From JACDER01 sp963717765 (GTDB taxonomy: Bacteria; Actinomycetota; Thermoleophilia; Gaiellales; Gaiellaceae), in NCBI GenBank assembly GCA_963717765.1, contig CAVQWX010000004.1, positions 434,001 to 498,000 of the forward strand: DNA of 64,000 nucleotides. The letters are read 5' to 3'. Positions 50,876 through 58,959 of this stretch are shown in pieces; the first letter of the stretch is position 1, and each line of letters starts with the position of its first letter. The notes beneath the pieces were generated by a model that searched no databases, had not been told where the DNA came from, and worked only from the letters and a program-made list of their open reading frames with translations. The position numbers and the translations under genes were made by a program.

Positions 50876-51982
50876 ATGCCCGCCCTCGCCCCGGCACGGG
50901 CCGAGGTCGAGCGGGTCGCGACCTCGGCGTACGAGATCCCCACCGACGGCCCCGAGGCCGACGGAACGCTGGAGTGGGACTCGACCACGATCGTCGTCGT
51001 CGAGGTCGAGGCCGGCGGCGAGACGGGGCTCGGCTACACGTACGGGGACGCTTCGATCGCACGATTTGTGGTGTCGAATCTCGCGATCTGCGTAGAGGGG
51101 TCAGACCCCTTGTCCGTACGGGACACGTGGACGCTCATGGGCGCGGCGATCCGCAACGCCGGTCGTCCCGGTCTCGGCTTCATGGCTGTCTCGGCGGTCG
51201 ACACGGCTCTGTGGGACCTGAAGGCGCGGCTGCTCGGCGTCCCACTTGTGGACGCGCTCGACCGCGCGCACGACGCCGTTCCCGTCTACGGCTCGGGCGG
51301 GTTTTGCAACTACTCCCTCGGGAGGCTGCGGGAGCAACTGAGTGACTGGGTGGAGGCGGGCATCCCGCGCGTCAAGCTCAAGGTCGGGCGCGACCCTGGC
51401 GAGGATGCGGCGAGGCTCGACGCAGCGCGCCAGGGGATCGGCGAGGAGCCCGAGCTCTACGTCGACGCGAATGGAGCGTTCTCGCCGAAGCAGGCGCTCG
51501 AGTGGGCGGTGCGCTACCGGGCCGACTGGGGCGTGTCCTGGTTCGAGGAGCCCGTCAGCTCCGCCGACCTCGAGGGACTCCGACTCGTCCGCGAACGCGG
51601 GCCGGCCGGCCTGGACATCGCCGCCGGCGAATACGTGTTCGTCCCACGGGACGCGGTCAACCTGACCGGCGCCGTCGACTGCCTGCAGCTCGACATCACG
51701 CGCTGTGGAGGCATCACCGGCTTCCTGCAGCTGAGCGCCCTGGCCGCCGCGCACGCACTGGACGTGTCGGGACACTGCGCACCGCAGCTGTCGGCGCACG
51801 CGCTTTGCGCCGTGCCCAACCTCCGCCACCTCGAGTACTTCCACGACCATGTCCGCGTCGAGTCGCTGCTCTTCGACGGCGTGCTCGACCCGCGGGACGG
51901 CCACCTCCGGCCCGATCGCTCACGATCGGGCCACGGCCTCGAGCTGAAGCGCAAGGACGCCGACCGGCACCGCGTCGCATGA
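50876..51982 (+). CDS. Enolase-superfamily protein (mandelate racemase/muconate-lactonizing type)
   Basis: A 368-residue protein: capping domain (residues 1-120), then a barrel with the Lys-x-Lys acid/base motif RVKLKVGRDPGEDAARLDAA, metal ligands in ELYVDANGAFSP (Asp), SWFEEPVSSADLEG (Glu) and GLDIAAGEYVF (Glu), and a His at GHCAPQLSAHAL. Members are sugar-acid dehydratases or epimerases, fitting its place between a 2-keto-acid TPP enzyme and an FAD dehydrogenase. A REP-like double palindrome is embedded in frame at residues about 74-84. Confidence 0.88.
   Translation: MPALAPARAEVERVATSAYEIPTDGPEADGTLEWDSTTIVVVEVEAGGETGLGYTYGDASIARFVVSNLAICVEGSDPLSVRDTWTLMGAAIRNAGRPGLGFMAVSAVDTALWDLKARLLGVPLVDALDRAHDAVPVYGSGGFCNYSLGRLREQLSDWVEAGIPRVKLKVGRDPGEDAARLDAARQGIGEEPELYVDANGAFSPKQALEWAVRYRADWGVSWFEEPVSSADLEGLRLVRERGPAGLDIAAGEYVFVPRDAVNLTGAVDCLQLDITRCGGITGFLQLSALAAAHALDVSGHCAPQLSAHALCAVPNLRHLEYFHDHVRVESLLFDGVLDPRDGHLRPDRSRSGHGLELKRKDADRHRVA
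51095..51126 (+). repeat. REP-like double palindrome inside a coding region
   Basis: AGGGGTCAGACCCCT is followed by TGTCCGTACGGGACA, two adjacent inverted repeats. The first core and the trailing GGGACAC match the intergenic element at 9111-9141. It codes for EGSDPLSVRDT in the enolase-family protein. Confidence 0.6.
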
Positions 51983-54900
51983 GCATGAAGATCCCGGCAC
52001 GCGTCGACACGCGCTTCCGCGGCGGCATGGCCGCCGTGGAGCAGATCGACCGCATCGGGCTGGCCGCCGACCTGCGCAAGGAGGTCGAGGGCGAAGTCCG
52101 CTTCGACACCGCAACGCGCGCCCTGTACGCGACGGATGCGTCCAACTACCGGCAGCCGCCGATCGGCGTCGTGATCCCGCGCACGCTGGACGATGTCGTT
52201 GCCGTCCACCGTGTCTGCCACGACCACCGGGCGCCGATCCTTCCGCGCGGGTGCGGCACGAGCCTCTCGGGCGAGACGGTCAACCACGCGGTCGTCATCG
52301 ACTTCACCAAGTACCTGGACGACTTCGACGATCCGGATATGACCGACCACACCGTCGTCTGCCGTCCGGGCGCCATCAACGAGAAGCTGAACGAGCACAC
52401 CGGCAAGTGGAACTGGATCTTCGGTCCGGATCCGTCCACGCATGCGTACTGCTCGATCGGCGGGAACGTCGGAAACAACTCATGCGGGACGCACTCGGTG
52501 CAGTCGCAGTTCTACGGTCAGGGGCCGCGCACCTCGGACAACGTCCACTCGCTCGAGATCGTCACCCACGACGGAGTGCGCATGTGGGTGGGGGAGACGA
52601 GCGACGCAGACTTCGAGCGCGCCCTCGCCGAAGGGGGCCGCCGGGCCGAGATCTACCGAGGGCTGCGCGACCTGATCGACCGGCACGCGCCGCTCGTCCG
52701 CGAGCGCTTTCCCAGCCCCGAGAAGCTGCCGCGCCGCGTGTCGGGCTACAACCTCGACGAGCTCCTGCCCGAGAACGGGTTCAACCTGGCGCGAGTTCTT
52801 GTCGGGACGGAGGGGACGTGCGCCACCGTCTTGCAGGCCCGGCTCTACCTCACGCCCGCCATGCTCAAGCGTGCGCTCGTCGTGGTCGCATACGACGACG
52901 TCTGCACGGCCGCCGACCAGGTGCCGTGGATCCTCGAGCACCGGCCGATCGGGCTCGAGGCGATGGACAACGTCCTCTACGAGGACGAGATGGAGCAGAA
53001 GATGCACGTGACCGAGCTGTCGAAGCTCCCCGCGCACGACCGTGACGGTGGCTGGCTCTTCGTCGAGTTCGGCGCCGACGACCAGCACGCGGCCGACGAG
53101 GCCGCGCGGGCCTTTGCCGCCGATGCGCGGAAGCACGGCGCCGCGGCCGACGAGATCACGATCGTCGAGGATCCCAAGCAGGAGGCGGGGCTGTGGCTGA
53201 CGCGCGAGGGCGGTCTCGGCGCGACCACCTTCCCGCCGGACGGGCGGGACTACTGGGCCGGCTGGGAGGACTCGGCCGTTCCTCCTGAGCGCTGCGGCGA
53301 CTACCTGCGCGACCTGAAGAAGCTCGAGAAGAAGTACGACTACCACGGTTCGCTGTACGGCCACATCGGCCAGGGGTGCATCCACACCTCGACCGACTTC
53401 GACCTTCGCTCCAGTGAGGGAGTCGAGAAGTACCGCCGGTTCGTGGAGGAGGCGGCCGACCTCGTCGTTTCCTACGGCGGCTCGCTCTCGGGAGAGCACG
53501 GGGACGGCCAGGCGCGGGCGGAGCTGCTGCCGAAGCAGTTCGGCGAGGAGATCGTCGACGCGTTCCGCGAGTTCAAGCGCATCTGGGATCCCGACTGGAA
53601 GATGAACCCGGGCAAGGTCGTCGACCCCTACCGGCTCGACGAGAACCTGAAGCTGGGAGCGGACTACGAGCCCTGGCGTCCGCCGGTCAAGTTCGCGTAC
53701 GCCGACGACCACGGCGACTTTGCGCACGCCACCGTGCGCTGCGTCGGCGTCGGTAAGTGCAGGCAGCCGGACGGAGACGACGTCATGTGCCCGTCCTTCG
53801 TCGTCACCCGCGACGAGATGCACACGACGCGTGGCCGCGCTCGCCTGCTCTTCGAGATGCTAGAGGGCGAGGTCGTCCAAGACGGCTGGCAGTCGGAAGA
53901 GGTCATGGAGGCGCTCGATCTCTGCCTTTCGTGCAAGGGCTGCACGCACGACTGCCCGGTCAACGTGGACATGCCAACGTACAAAGCCGAGTTCCTCTAC
54001 CACCATTACAAGCGCCGGCTCCGGCCTCGTCATGCGTATGCGTTCGGGCTGATCGACCAGGCCGCCCGCGCCGCCTCGCTCATGCCCGGCCTCGTGAACC
54101 TGCTCGGCCGCACTCCACTGTTCAAGGCGGCCGCCGGCATGTCGCAGCGCCGTAACACGCCGACGTTCGCGCCGCTCACGCTCCAGCGCTGGTTCCGGCA
54201 GCGCGGCGGAACCCGCAACCGGAGCGGGCGCAAGGTCGTCCTCTACCCGGACACGTTCAACAACCACTTCCACACGGACGTTGGCGTGGCGGCGGTCGAG
54301 GCGATCGAGGACGCGGGATGGCAGGTCGTCATCCCGGAGGGTCACGTCTGCTGCGGCCGGCCGCTGTACGACTACGGCTTCCTCGACCTCGCCGAGCGCT
54401 ACCTGCGGCGGAACCTCGACCTGCTGCGCGGGTGGTATCGCGAGGATGTTCCCATCGTCGGGCTGGAGCCGAGCTGCGTCGCCGTCTTCAAGGAGGAGCT
54501 CGGAAAGCTGCTCCCGCACGACGACGACGCCGCGCGGCTCGCGCGCAACGTCCACCACTTCGCCGAGTTCTTCGAGACGTTCGAGATCGAGCCGCCTCCG
54601 CTCGAGCGCCACGCCTTCGTATGGGGGCATTGCCACCACAAGGCGACGGGAGGGATCGACCCAGAGCTCGAGCTGCTGCGCAAGATGGGCGTGGAGGTCG
54701 AGACGGTCAAGGCCGGCTGCTGCGGCCTCGCCGGCTCGTGGGGCTTCGAAGCGGAACATCACGACATCTCGATGCGGGCCGGGGAGCACGGGCTTCTGCC
54801 CAAGGTGCGCGAGCTCGACCCGACCACGCTCGTCGTGGCGGACGGGTTCTCCTGCAAGACGCAGATCGAGCAGGGCGACACCGGGCGCCGGGCGCTGCAC

Positions 54901-55098
54901 GTCGCGCAGGTCGTGAAGCTGGCCAGGGAGCATGGAAGCGAGGGGCCGCCGGGCGCCTGGCCGGAGCGCGGCTACTACGAGCGCCGCCCCGAGGCTCCAG
55001 CGAAGACCAGAGCACTGCGCGCCGCCGCGGTCGGAGCCGCCGCCGCCGGGGCCGGGGCACTTGCCTGGAGAGTCAGCGAATCGTTACGAAAGGCTTGA
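51979..55098 (+). CDS. FAD-linked oxidase fused to iron-sulfur/CCG domains (D-lactate/glycolate dehydrogenase-like)
   Basis: A 1039-residue fusion. Residues about 50-270 are an FAD_binding_4 domain (VVIPRTLDDVVAVHRVCHDH, PRGCGTSLSGETVNHAVVID, SIGGNVGNNSCGTHSVQSQF); to about 560 is the oxidase C-terminal domain (GHIGQGCIHTSTDFD; SLSGEHGDGQARAEL). Then come [4Fe-4S] motifs (CVGVGKC...CP; CLSCKGCTHDCPVNVDMPTY) and two CCG repeats (HVCCGRPLYDYG; GCCGLAGSWG). A C-terminal hydrophobic stretch (ALRAAAVGAAAAGAGALAWR) may anchor it to the membrane. It would oxidise a 2-hydroxy acid and pass electrons to a quinone. ATG overlaps the preceding stop. Confidence 0.92.
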   Translation: MSMKIPARVDTRFRGGMAAVEQIDRIGLAADLRKEVEGEVRFDTATRALYATDASNYRQPPIGVVIPRTLDDVVAVHRVCHDHRAPILPRGCGTSLSGETVNHAVVIDFTKYLDDFDDPDMTDHTVVCRPGAINEKLNEHTGKWNWIFGPDPSTHAYCSIGGNVGNNSCGTHSVQSQFYGQGPRTSDNVHSLEIVTHDGVRMWVGETSDADFERALAEGGRRAEIYRGLRDLIDRHAPLVRERFPSPEKLPRRVSGYNLDELLPENGFNLARVLVGTEGTCATVLQARLYLTPAMLKRALVVVAYDDVCTAADQVPWILEHRPIGLEAMDNVLYEDEMEQKMHVTELSKLPAHDRDGGWLFVEFGADDQHAADEAARAFAADARKHGAAADEITIVEDPKQEAGLWLTREGGLGATTFPPDGRDYWAGWEDSAVPPERCGDYLRDLKKLEKKYDYHGSLYGHIGQGCIHTSTDFDLRSSEGVEKYRRFVEEAADLVVSYGGSLSGEHGDGQARAELLPKQFGEEIVDAFREFKRIWDPDWKMNPGKVVDPYRLDENLKLGADYEPWRPPVKFAYADDHGDFAHATVRCVGVGKCRQPDGDDVMCPSFVVTRDEMHTTRGRARLLFEMLEGEVVQDGWQSEEVMEALDLCLSCKGCTHDCPVNVDMPTYKAEFLYHHYKRRLRPRHAYAFGLIDQAARAASLMPGLVNLLGRTPLFKAAAGMSQRRNTPTFAPLTLQRWFRQRGGTRNRSGRKVVLYPDTFNNHFHTDVGVAAVEAIEDAGWQVVIPEGHVCCGRPLYDYGFLDLAERYLRRNLDLLRGWYREDVPIVGLEPSCVAVFKEELGKLLPHDDDAARLARNVHHFAEFFETFEIEPPPLERHAFVWGHCHHKATGGIDPELELLRKMGVEVETVKAGCCGLAGSWGFEAEHHDISMRAGEHGLLPKVRELDPTTLVVADGFSCKTQIEQGDTGRRALHVAQVVKLAREHGSEGPPGAWPERGYYERRPEAPAKTRALRAAAVGAAAAGAGALAWRVSESLRKA

Positions 55099-55233
55099 GG
55101 AATCGTGATTCACCAGCCCGCCTGGGCTGAGACACTCCCGGGAGTACGTCGAGCTCCCGTGCTCTGTGCTAACTGGGCCAACCGGTCGAGGGCGGCGAAA
55201 CCGTGGAGGGGTCGCCGCCCCCGGCCGAGGATT

Positions 55234-55239
55234 TAGTGT
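55234..55239 (+). promoter_or_regulatory. -10 box of mobA (leaderless)
   Basis: TAGTGT ends 6 nt before GTG 55246. The 147-bp spacer 55099-55245 otherwise shows only GC-rich sequence. Confidence 0.45.
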
Positions 55240-55245
55240 TCCTCC

Positions 55246-55770
55246 GTGCTCACCGGCCTCCTACTCGTCGGCGGGGCAAGTCGCCGGTTCGGCAGCCCGA
55301 AGGCGCTGGCGGAACTGGCGGGCGAGACCCTCGCGGCCCGCGCCTGGCGCCTGCTCGGAGAGGCCTGCGACGAGCGGATAGCGGTGGGAAAGCAGGCGGA
55401 CGGCCTCGACCTTCCGTTCCCGCTCCTCGACGACGGCTTCGTGGTTCGCGCGCCGATCGCAGGCGTCGTCGCGGGGCTGCGTGCCGCCGCGCACGACGTG
55501 TGCGTGGCCGTCCCGGTGGACATGCCTCTTCTGCGCGCGGAGGCGCTGCGGGGGCTGGCGGCCGCCTGCCGGGACGCGGCCGTCCCTCCGACCGGTCCGC
55601 TCCCGGGTGCTTTCCGCAAGAGCGCCCTATCCGTGCTCGAGCGCCGCCTGCTCGAGGGAGAGCTCACGCTCGCGGCCGCGCTCGACGAGCTGGAGGCGGT
55701 GACGGTCGAGCTCGAGCCCGCTCAGCTCGTGAACGTGAACGCTGAAGAAGATTTGGCCCGGCTCACCTGA
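55246..55770 (+). CDS. mobA: MobA-like molybdenum cofactor guanylyltransferase
   Basis: A 174-residue NTP_transf_3 protein: LTGLLLVGGASRRFGSPKAL (nucleotide-binding loop, GGxSxRfGxpKa), IAGVVAGLRAAAHDVCVAVP, and VPVDMPLL (metal-binding Asp). MobA adds GMP to molybdopterin to give the bis-MGD form that FdhF-type enzymes use. It is slightly shorter than typical MobA (about 190). With FdhD it completes the local maturation set for formate dehydrogenase. Converges on the thioredoxin-like gene with an 8-nt overlap. Confidence 0.85.
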   Translation: MLTGLLLVGGASRRFGSPKALAELAGETLAARAWRLLGEACDERIAVGKQADGLDLPFPLLDDGFVVRAPIAGVVAGLRAAAHDVCVAVPVDMPLLRAEALRGLAAACRDAAVPPTGPLPGAFRKSALSVLERRLLEGELTLAAALDELEAVTVELEPAQLVNVNAEEDLARLT

Positions 55771-56083
55771 GCCAGGGTGCGAGGAACGTCTCGATCTCGC
55801 GGCAGCCGCGCGGGAGCTCCAGCCTGCGCCGTACGGCGTTGCCCTCGACCACTACGAGCGTGGGTACCTTGTCGATCCCGAAGCGTTCGAACAGTTCCGG
55901 CTGCTTCTCCTGGGAGACGGGTACGAGCGCGAAGGTCTCGTGGTTGCGCCGGCGCTGGAGAACCTGGGCGACGAAGCCCTCGACCCGGCGGCAGCGACCC
56001 GAGGTGTCCGAGCGGAAGAAAACCAGTCGCAGGGGGCGCGGCCGCGGAGCCGCCTCGACGCGCTCAGCTTCCTGCGTGGCCAT
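55763..56083 (-). CDS. Thioredoxin-fold protein with degenerate active site
   Basis: A 106-residue protein with a thioredoxin pattern: LRLVFFRSDTSGRCRRVEGF where CxxC would be (only Cys31 remains, SGRC), FALVPVSQEKQPELFERFGI and the cis-proline motif KVPTLVVVEGN. With one cysteine it may act in thiol-disulfide exchange by a monothiol route or just as a binding fold. It overlaps the STAS gene upstream by 20 nt, so the two are translated together. Confidence 0.75.
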   Translation of the reverse strand: MATQEAERVEAAPRPRPLRLVFFRSDTSGRCRRVEGFVAQVLQRRRNHETFALVPVSQEKQPELFERFGIDKVPTLVVVEGNAVRRRLELPRGCREIETFLAPWLR

Positions 56084-56447
56084 TGATCTCCTCGAGAGCG
56101 TCGGTCCGGCGTGGGTAGATCTCGAACATCCGGTCGAGGGCAGTGATCTCGAATAGCCGCAGGATGTTCCGGTCAGAGGTGACGACGAGGACGCGGCCGC
56201 CGAGTGGCGCGAGCCGCTTGCGCGTCCTCATGAGGATGCCGATGGTCGTGGAGTCGATGAACGAGACCTCGGAGAGGTCGATCAGCAGATCGGTCGCGCT
56301 GCGGCCGAGGGCTTCGAGGACGCGGCGCTCGAACTCCGGGCCGGAGTGCAGGTCGAAGTCGCCGGCGAGCGAGATGAGGTACGCGTGCTCTCCGATCGGA
56401 CGCGCTTCGCGAACGAACTCGCCGGTTGCGGCTTCCGACGTGGCCAT
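56064..56447 (-). CDS. STAS-domain protein (anti-sigma factor antagonist type)
   Basis: A 127-residue single STAS domain: YLISLAGDFDLHSGPEFERR, then LIDLSEVSFIDSTTIGILMR, where Ser66 is the position phosphorylated by anti-sigma kinases in SpoIIAA/RsbV proteins, and LVVTSDRNILRLFEITALDR. It probably controls a partner-switching anti-sigma factor that is not in this window. It shares a transcript with the thioredoxin-fold gene; the two-component genes lie upstream on the same strand. Confidence 0.85.
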   Translation of the reverse strand: MATSEAATGEFVREARPIGEHAYLISLAGDFDLHSGPEFERRVLEALGRSATDLLIDLSEVSFIDSTTIGILMRTRKRLAPLGGRVLVVTSDRNILRLFEITALDRMFEIYPRRTDALEEINGHAGS

Positions 56448-56510
56448 CCCTTCGATCGTAGGGACAGGCGAATGAACGTTCTTTGAGATCTTCGTAGAGA
56501 ATTCTTGACG

Positions 56511-57197
56511 TTACGCCGGGACGAGCTTGTACCCGATCCCGCGCACCGTCACGACACGCTCCGGGTTGTCCGGGTCACGCTCGATCTTCCTGCGCAGGTT
56601 CGAGACGTGCATGTCGGTGGCGCGTTCGTCCCCGACGTATTCGCTCTGCCAGAGGTGCTGCATGATCTCCCTGCGGGAGTAAACGCGCTCGGGCTCCTCG
56701 GCGAGGAAGGTGAGGAGGCGAAACTCGGACGGGGTCAGCCGCACGTTCTCGTCGTCGACGCGGACCTCGTGGCGGACGAGGTCGAGCCGGAGCCCGCCGA
56801 CGCGCCTCACCGGATCGCCCGAGAGCCGGTCGAGCTGGCGCCGGCGCAGGATCGCGCGCACCCGGCTGATCAGCTCCGCCATCGAGAACGGCTTGGTGAC
56901 GTAGTCGTCGGCGCCGACCTCGAGCCCGACCACTCGGTCGACCTCGCTGTCCTTCGCGGTCAGCATGAGGATGGGGACGATGCTCTCGCCGCGGAGGATG
57001 CGCGTGACCTCGATCCCGTTCACCTTGGGCAGGCGCAGGTCGAGGACGATCAGCTCGTACTCCTTGTCCCGCGCCCGTGCGAGCGCCTCTTCGCCGTCCC
57101 CGGCCCGGTCCACCTCGAAGCCCTCCCCTTCGAGCGCGTAGGCAACCGCGTCGGCGATTGCCACCTCGTCCTCCACCACGAGTACGGACTCAGCCAT
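56511..57197 (-). CDS. OmpR/PhoB-family response regulator
   Basis: A 228-residue regulator: receiver domain with acidic pocket VLVVEDEVAIADAVAYALEG, phosphoacceptor Asp53 in ELIVLDLRLPKVNG, switch Thr in MLTAKD and Lys in DYVTKPFSM; C-terminal winged helix (VRLTPSEFRLLTFLAEEPER ... HVSNLRRKIERDPDNPERVV ... GIGYKLV). Start ATG 57197 is inside the 3' end of the kinase gene (8-nt overlap), so the pair is coupled. The stimulus is unknown. Confidence 0.93.
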   Translation of the reverse strand: MAESVLVVEDEVAIADAVAYALEGEGFEVDRAGDGEEALARARDKEYELIVLDLRLPKVNGIEVTRILRGESIVPILMLTAKDSEVDRVVGLEVGADDYVTKPFSMAELISRVRAILRRRQLDRLSGDPVRRVGGLRLDLVRHEVRVDDENVRLTPSEFRLLTFLAEEPERVYSRREIMQHLWQSEYVGDERATDMHVSNLRRKIERDPDNPERVVTVRGIGYKLVPA

Positions 57198-58914
57198 CGT
57201 CCCCGGCCAATGGTAGGAGAAGCCGCGCCCGGGTTCCTGCGCCGTCACTTTCCAGCCGGAGCTCGCCGTCCAGTGCCTCCGCAGTCTGCTGCACGATGGA
57301 GAGGCCGAGGCCGAAGCCCTCCACGTCTTCGTTTCCGCGATAGAAACGCTCTGCCGCACGCCGCGCCTGCTCGCCCGTCATCCCCGGCCCTGAATCCGCG
57401 ACCTCGAGAGCGACCCGGCCGTTGTCGGTTTGCCCGCTCAGCACGATCTCCCCGTCGGGGGCGTGCTTGGCCGCGTTCGAGACGAGGTTGAGGAGCGCCT
57501 GCTCCGCCAGCTCGCGGTTCGCAAGGACCCGTGTCCCGGGAGGGCACCGGTGTTCGATTCGGACGCGGTCGGCCGGCCGGAGCTGCGCGATCCACCCGAG
57601 CAGCGAGGAGACGGGAATCGGCTCGCGTTCCGGCTTCTCCTGGAGTGTCTGGACGCGCGCGAGCAGCAGGAGTGAGCGCACGAGACGTTGCAGGCGCTCC
57701 GACTGCTGCTCGACGTGAGCGAGGAAGCGCTCGCGCTGGTCGGGGTCTTCCTTGGCGCCGGACTGCAGCACCTCGACCGCGCTCGCGAGCGCCGCCAGCG
57801 GTGTCCGCAGCTCGTGCGCCGCGTTCGTGACGAACTCGCGCTCCGCTCGGGCCAGCCGTACGCGCTCGGTCAGGTCCCAATACGCGGCGACCGCCCCCAC
57901 GACCTCTCCCTCGGGGTTCCGGATCGGCACCGCGCTGGTCTCGTAGAGGACGCTCCTCCCGTCGAGCCGCCTGAATTCGATCTCCTGGCCGGTCACCGCC
58001 TCCCCGCCGGTGAGCGCGCGCATCAGCGGCCGCTCGTCCGCGAGGAAGGGCCGGCCGTCAGGATGAAAGCCGACGGTCAGCCACGTATCGAGCGTGTTGA
58101 CGTCGCCAGCCACCTGGCGCACGAGCCGGGCCGCGTGCTCGTTTGCTGCGACCACTCTGCGCGATTCGGCGTCGGCGATGACGATCGCGGCGGGAAGCTG
58201 GTCGACGACGGCCTCGAGTCGGGCCAGGGCCTCGTCCTTTTCCCGTCCCACCGTCTCGAGCTCCTCCGTTCGCTCCCGGAAACGGCGGTCGAGCCGGATG
58301 TTGGCCGAGACGATGTGCTGCTCGGCGCTCTTGCGCTCCGTCACGTCCCTGATCAGCCAGCGCATCGTTCCCACGCGCCCGCCGAGGTCGCGCATCCGGG
58401 CGATCGTCACAGCCGCGGGGAAGGCCGACCTGTCGCGGCGTACCAGCTCGAGCTCCCAGTCGCCGACGACCTCCAGCATCTGGATGCGGCTCAGCATGGC
58501 CCTGAACGCCGGGCGCTCGGAGTCCGTGACCAAGCGCTCCATCGGGGCGTCCCGGAGCATGCCGTCCGCATATCCGAAGAGCTCCTCACCTGCCCGGTTG
58601 GTCTCGAGGATGACACCATCCGAGTCGGTCACCACGTACGCCTCCGGGGCCCATTCGAACAGGTCGCGATAACGGACGCGCTCCTGCTCGAGCTGCTCGC
58701 GCAGCGCTCCCACCTCGCCCACGAGCTCCTCGTGCACCCGAGAAAGGTCGGCGGCGGCGGCCCGGAGTGCCGGCGCGGCCCCGGCCAGGCTCTCGTCCTC
58801 GGACGAGTGCGGCAGGTCGAGGGCGGCCAGACGGCGGCTGACGGACTCCACCTGCTCTCCCAGCTCCTCGATCCTCCCTGCGAGCGCGGAATGCGGATGC
58901 TCTCCCCTGCTCAT
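57190..58914 (-). CDS. PAS-domain sensor histidine kinase
   Basis: A 574-residue kinase without obvious transmembrane helices: N-terminal coiled coil (about 1-85), two PAS domains (RYRDLFEWAPEAYVVTDSDG, about 85-205; VVDQLPAAIVIADAESRRVV, about 235-350), a HisKA domain with the phosphoacceptor His in FVTNAAHELRTPLAALASAV (about 368), and an ATPase domain (N box EQALLNLVSNAAKHAPDG, G boxes VADSGPGM and GFGLGLSIV). A cytoplasmic redox, light or ligand signal is likely. ATG 58914 has TAACTT 6 nt upstream (58926-58921), predicting a leaderless mRNA. Confidence 0.92.
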   Translation of the reverse strand: MSRGEHPHSALAGRIEELGEQVESVSRRLAALDLPHSSEDESLAGAAPALRAAAADLSRVHEELVGEVGALREQLEQERVRYRDLFEWAPEAYVVTDSDGVILETNRAGEELFGYADGMLRDAPMERLVTDSERPAFRAMLSRIQMLEVVGDWELELVRRDRSAFPAAVTIARMRDLGGRVGTMRWLIRDVTERKSAEQHIVSANIRLDRRFRERTEELETVGREKDEALARLEAVVDQLPAAIVIADAESRRVVAANEHAARLVRQVAGDVNTLDTWLTVGFHPDGRPFLADERPLMRALTGGEAVTGQEIEFRRLDGRSVLYETSAVPIRNPEGEVVGAVAAYWDLTERVRLARAEREFVTNAAHELRTPLAALASAVEVLQSGAKEDPDQRERFLAHVEQQSERLQRLVRSLLLLARVQTLQEKPEREPIPVSSLLGWIAQLRPADRVRIEHRCPPGTRVLANRELAEQALLNLVSNAAKHAPDGEIVLSGQTDNGRVALEVADSGPGMTGEQARRAAERFYRGNEDVEGFGLGLSIVQQTAEALDGELRLESDGAGTRARLLLPLAGDDG

Positions 58915-58959
58915 CGGCTCAAGTTAACCCGTTTCTCCCTCGAGCGGGCACAATGGGCG

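Noticed and set aside
57688..58959. Upstream extension of the M36 peptidase frame across the kinase gene
   Set aside because: It overlaps the well-supported histidine kinase on the other strand; the signal peptide starts at about 58960.
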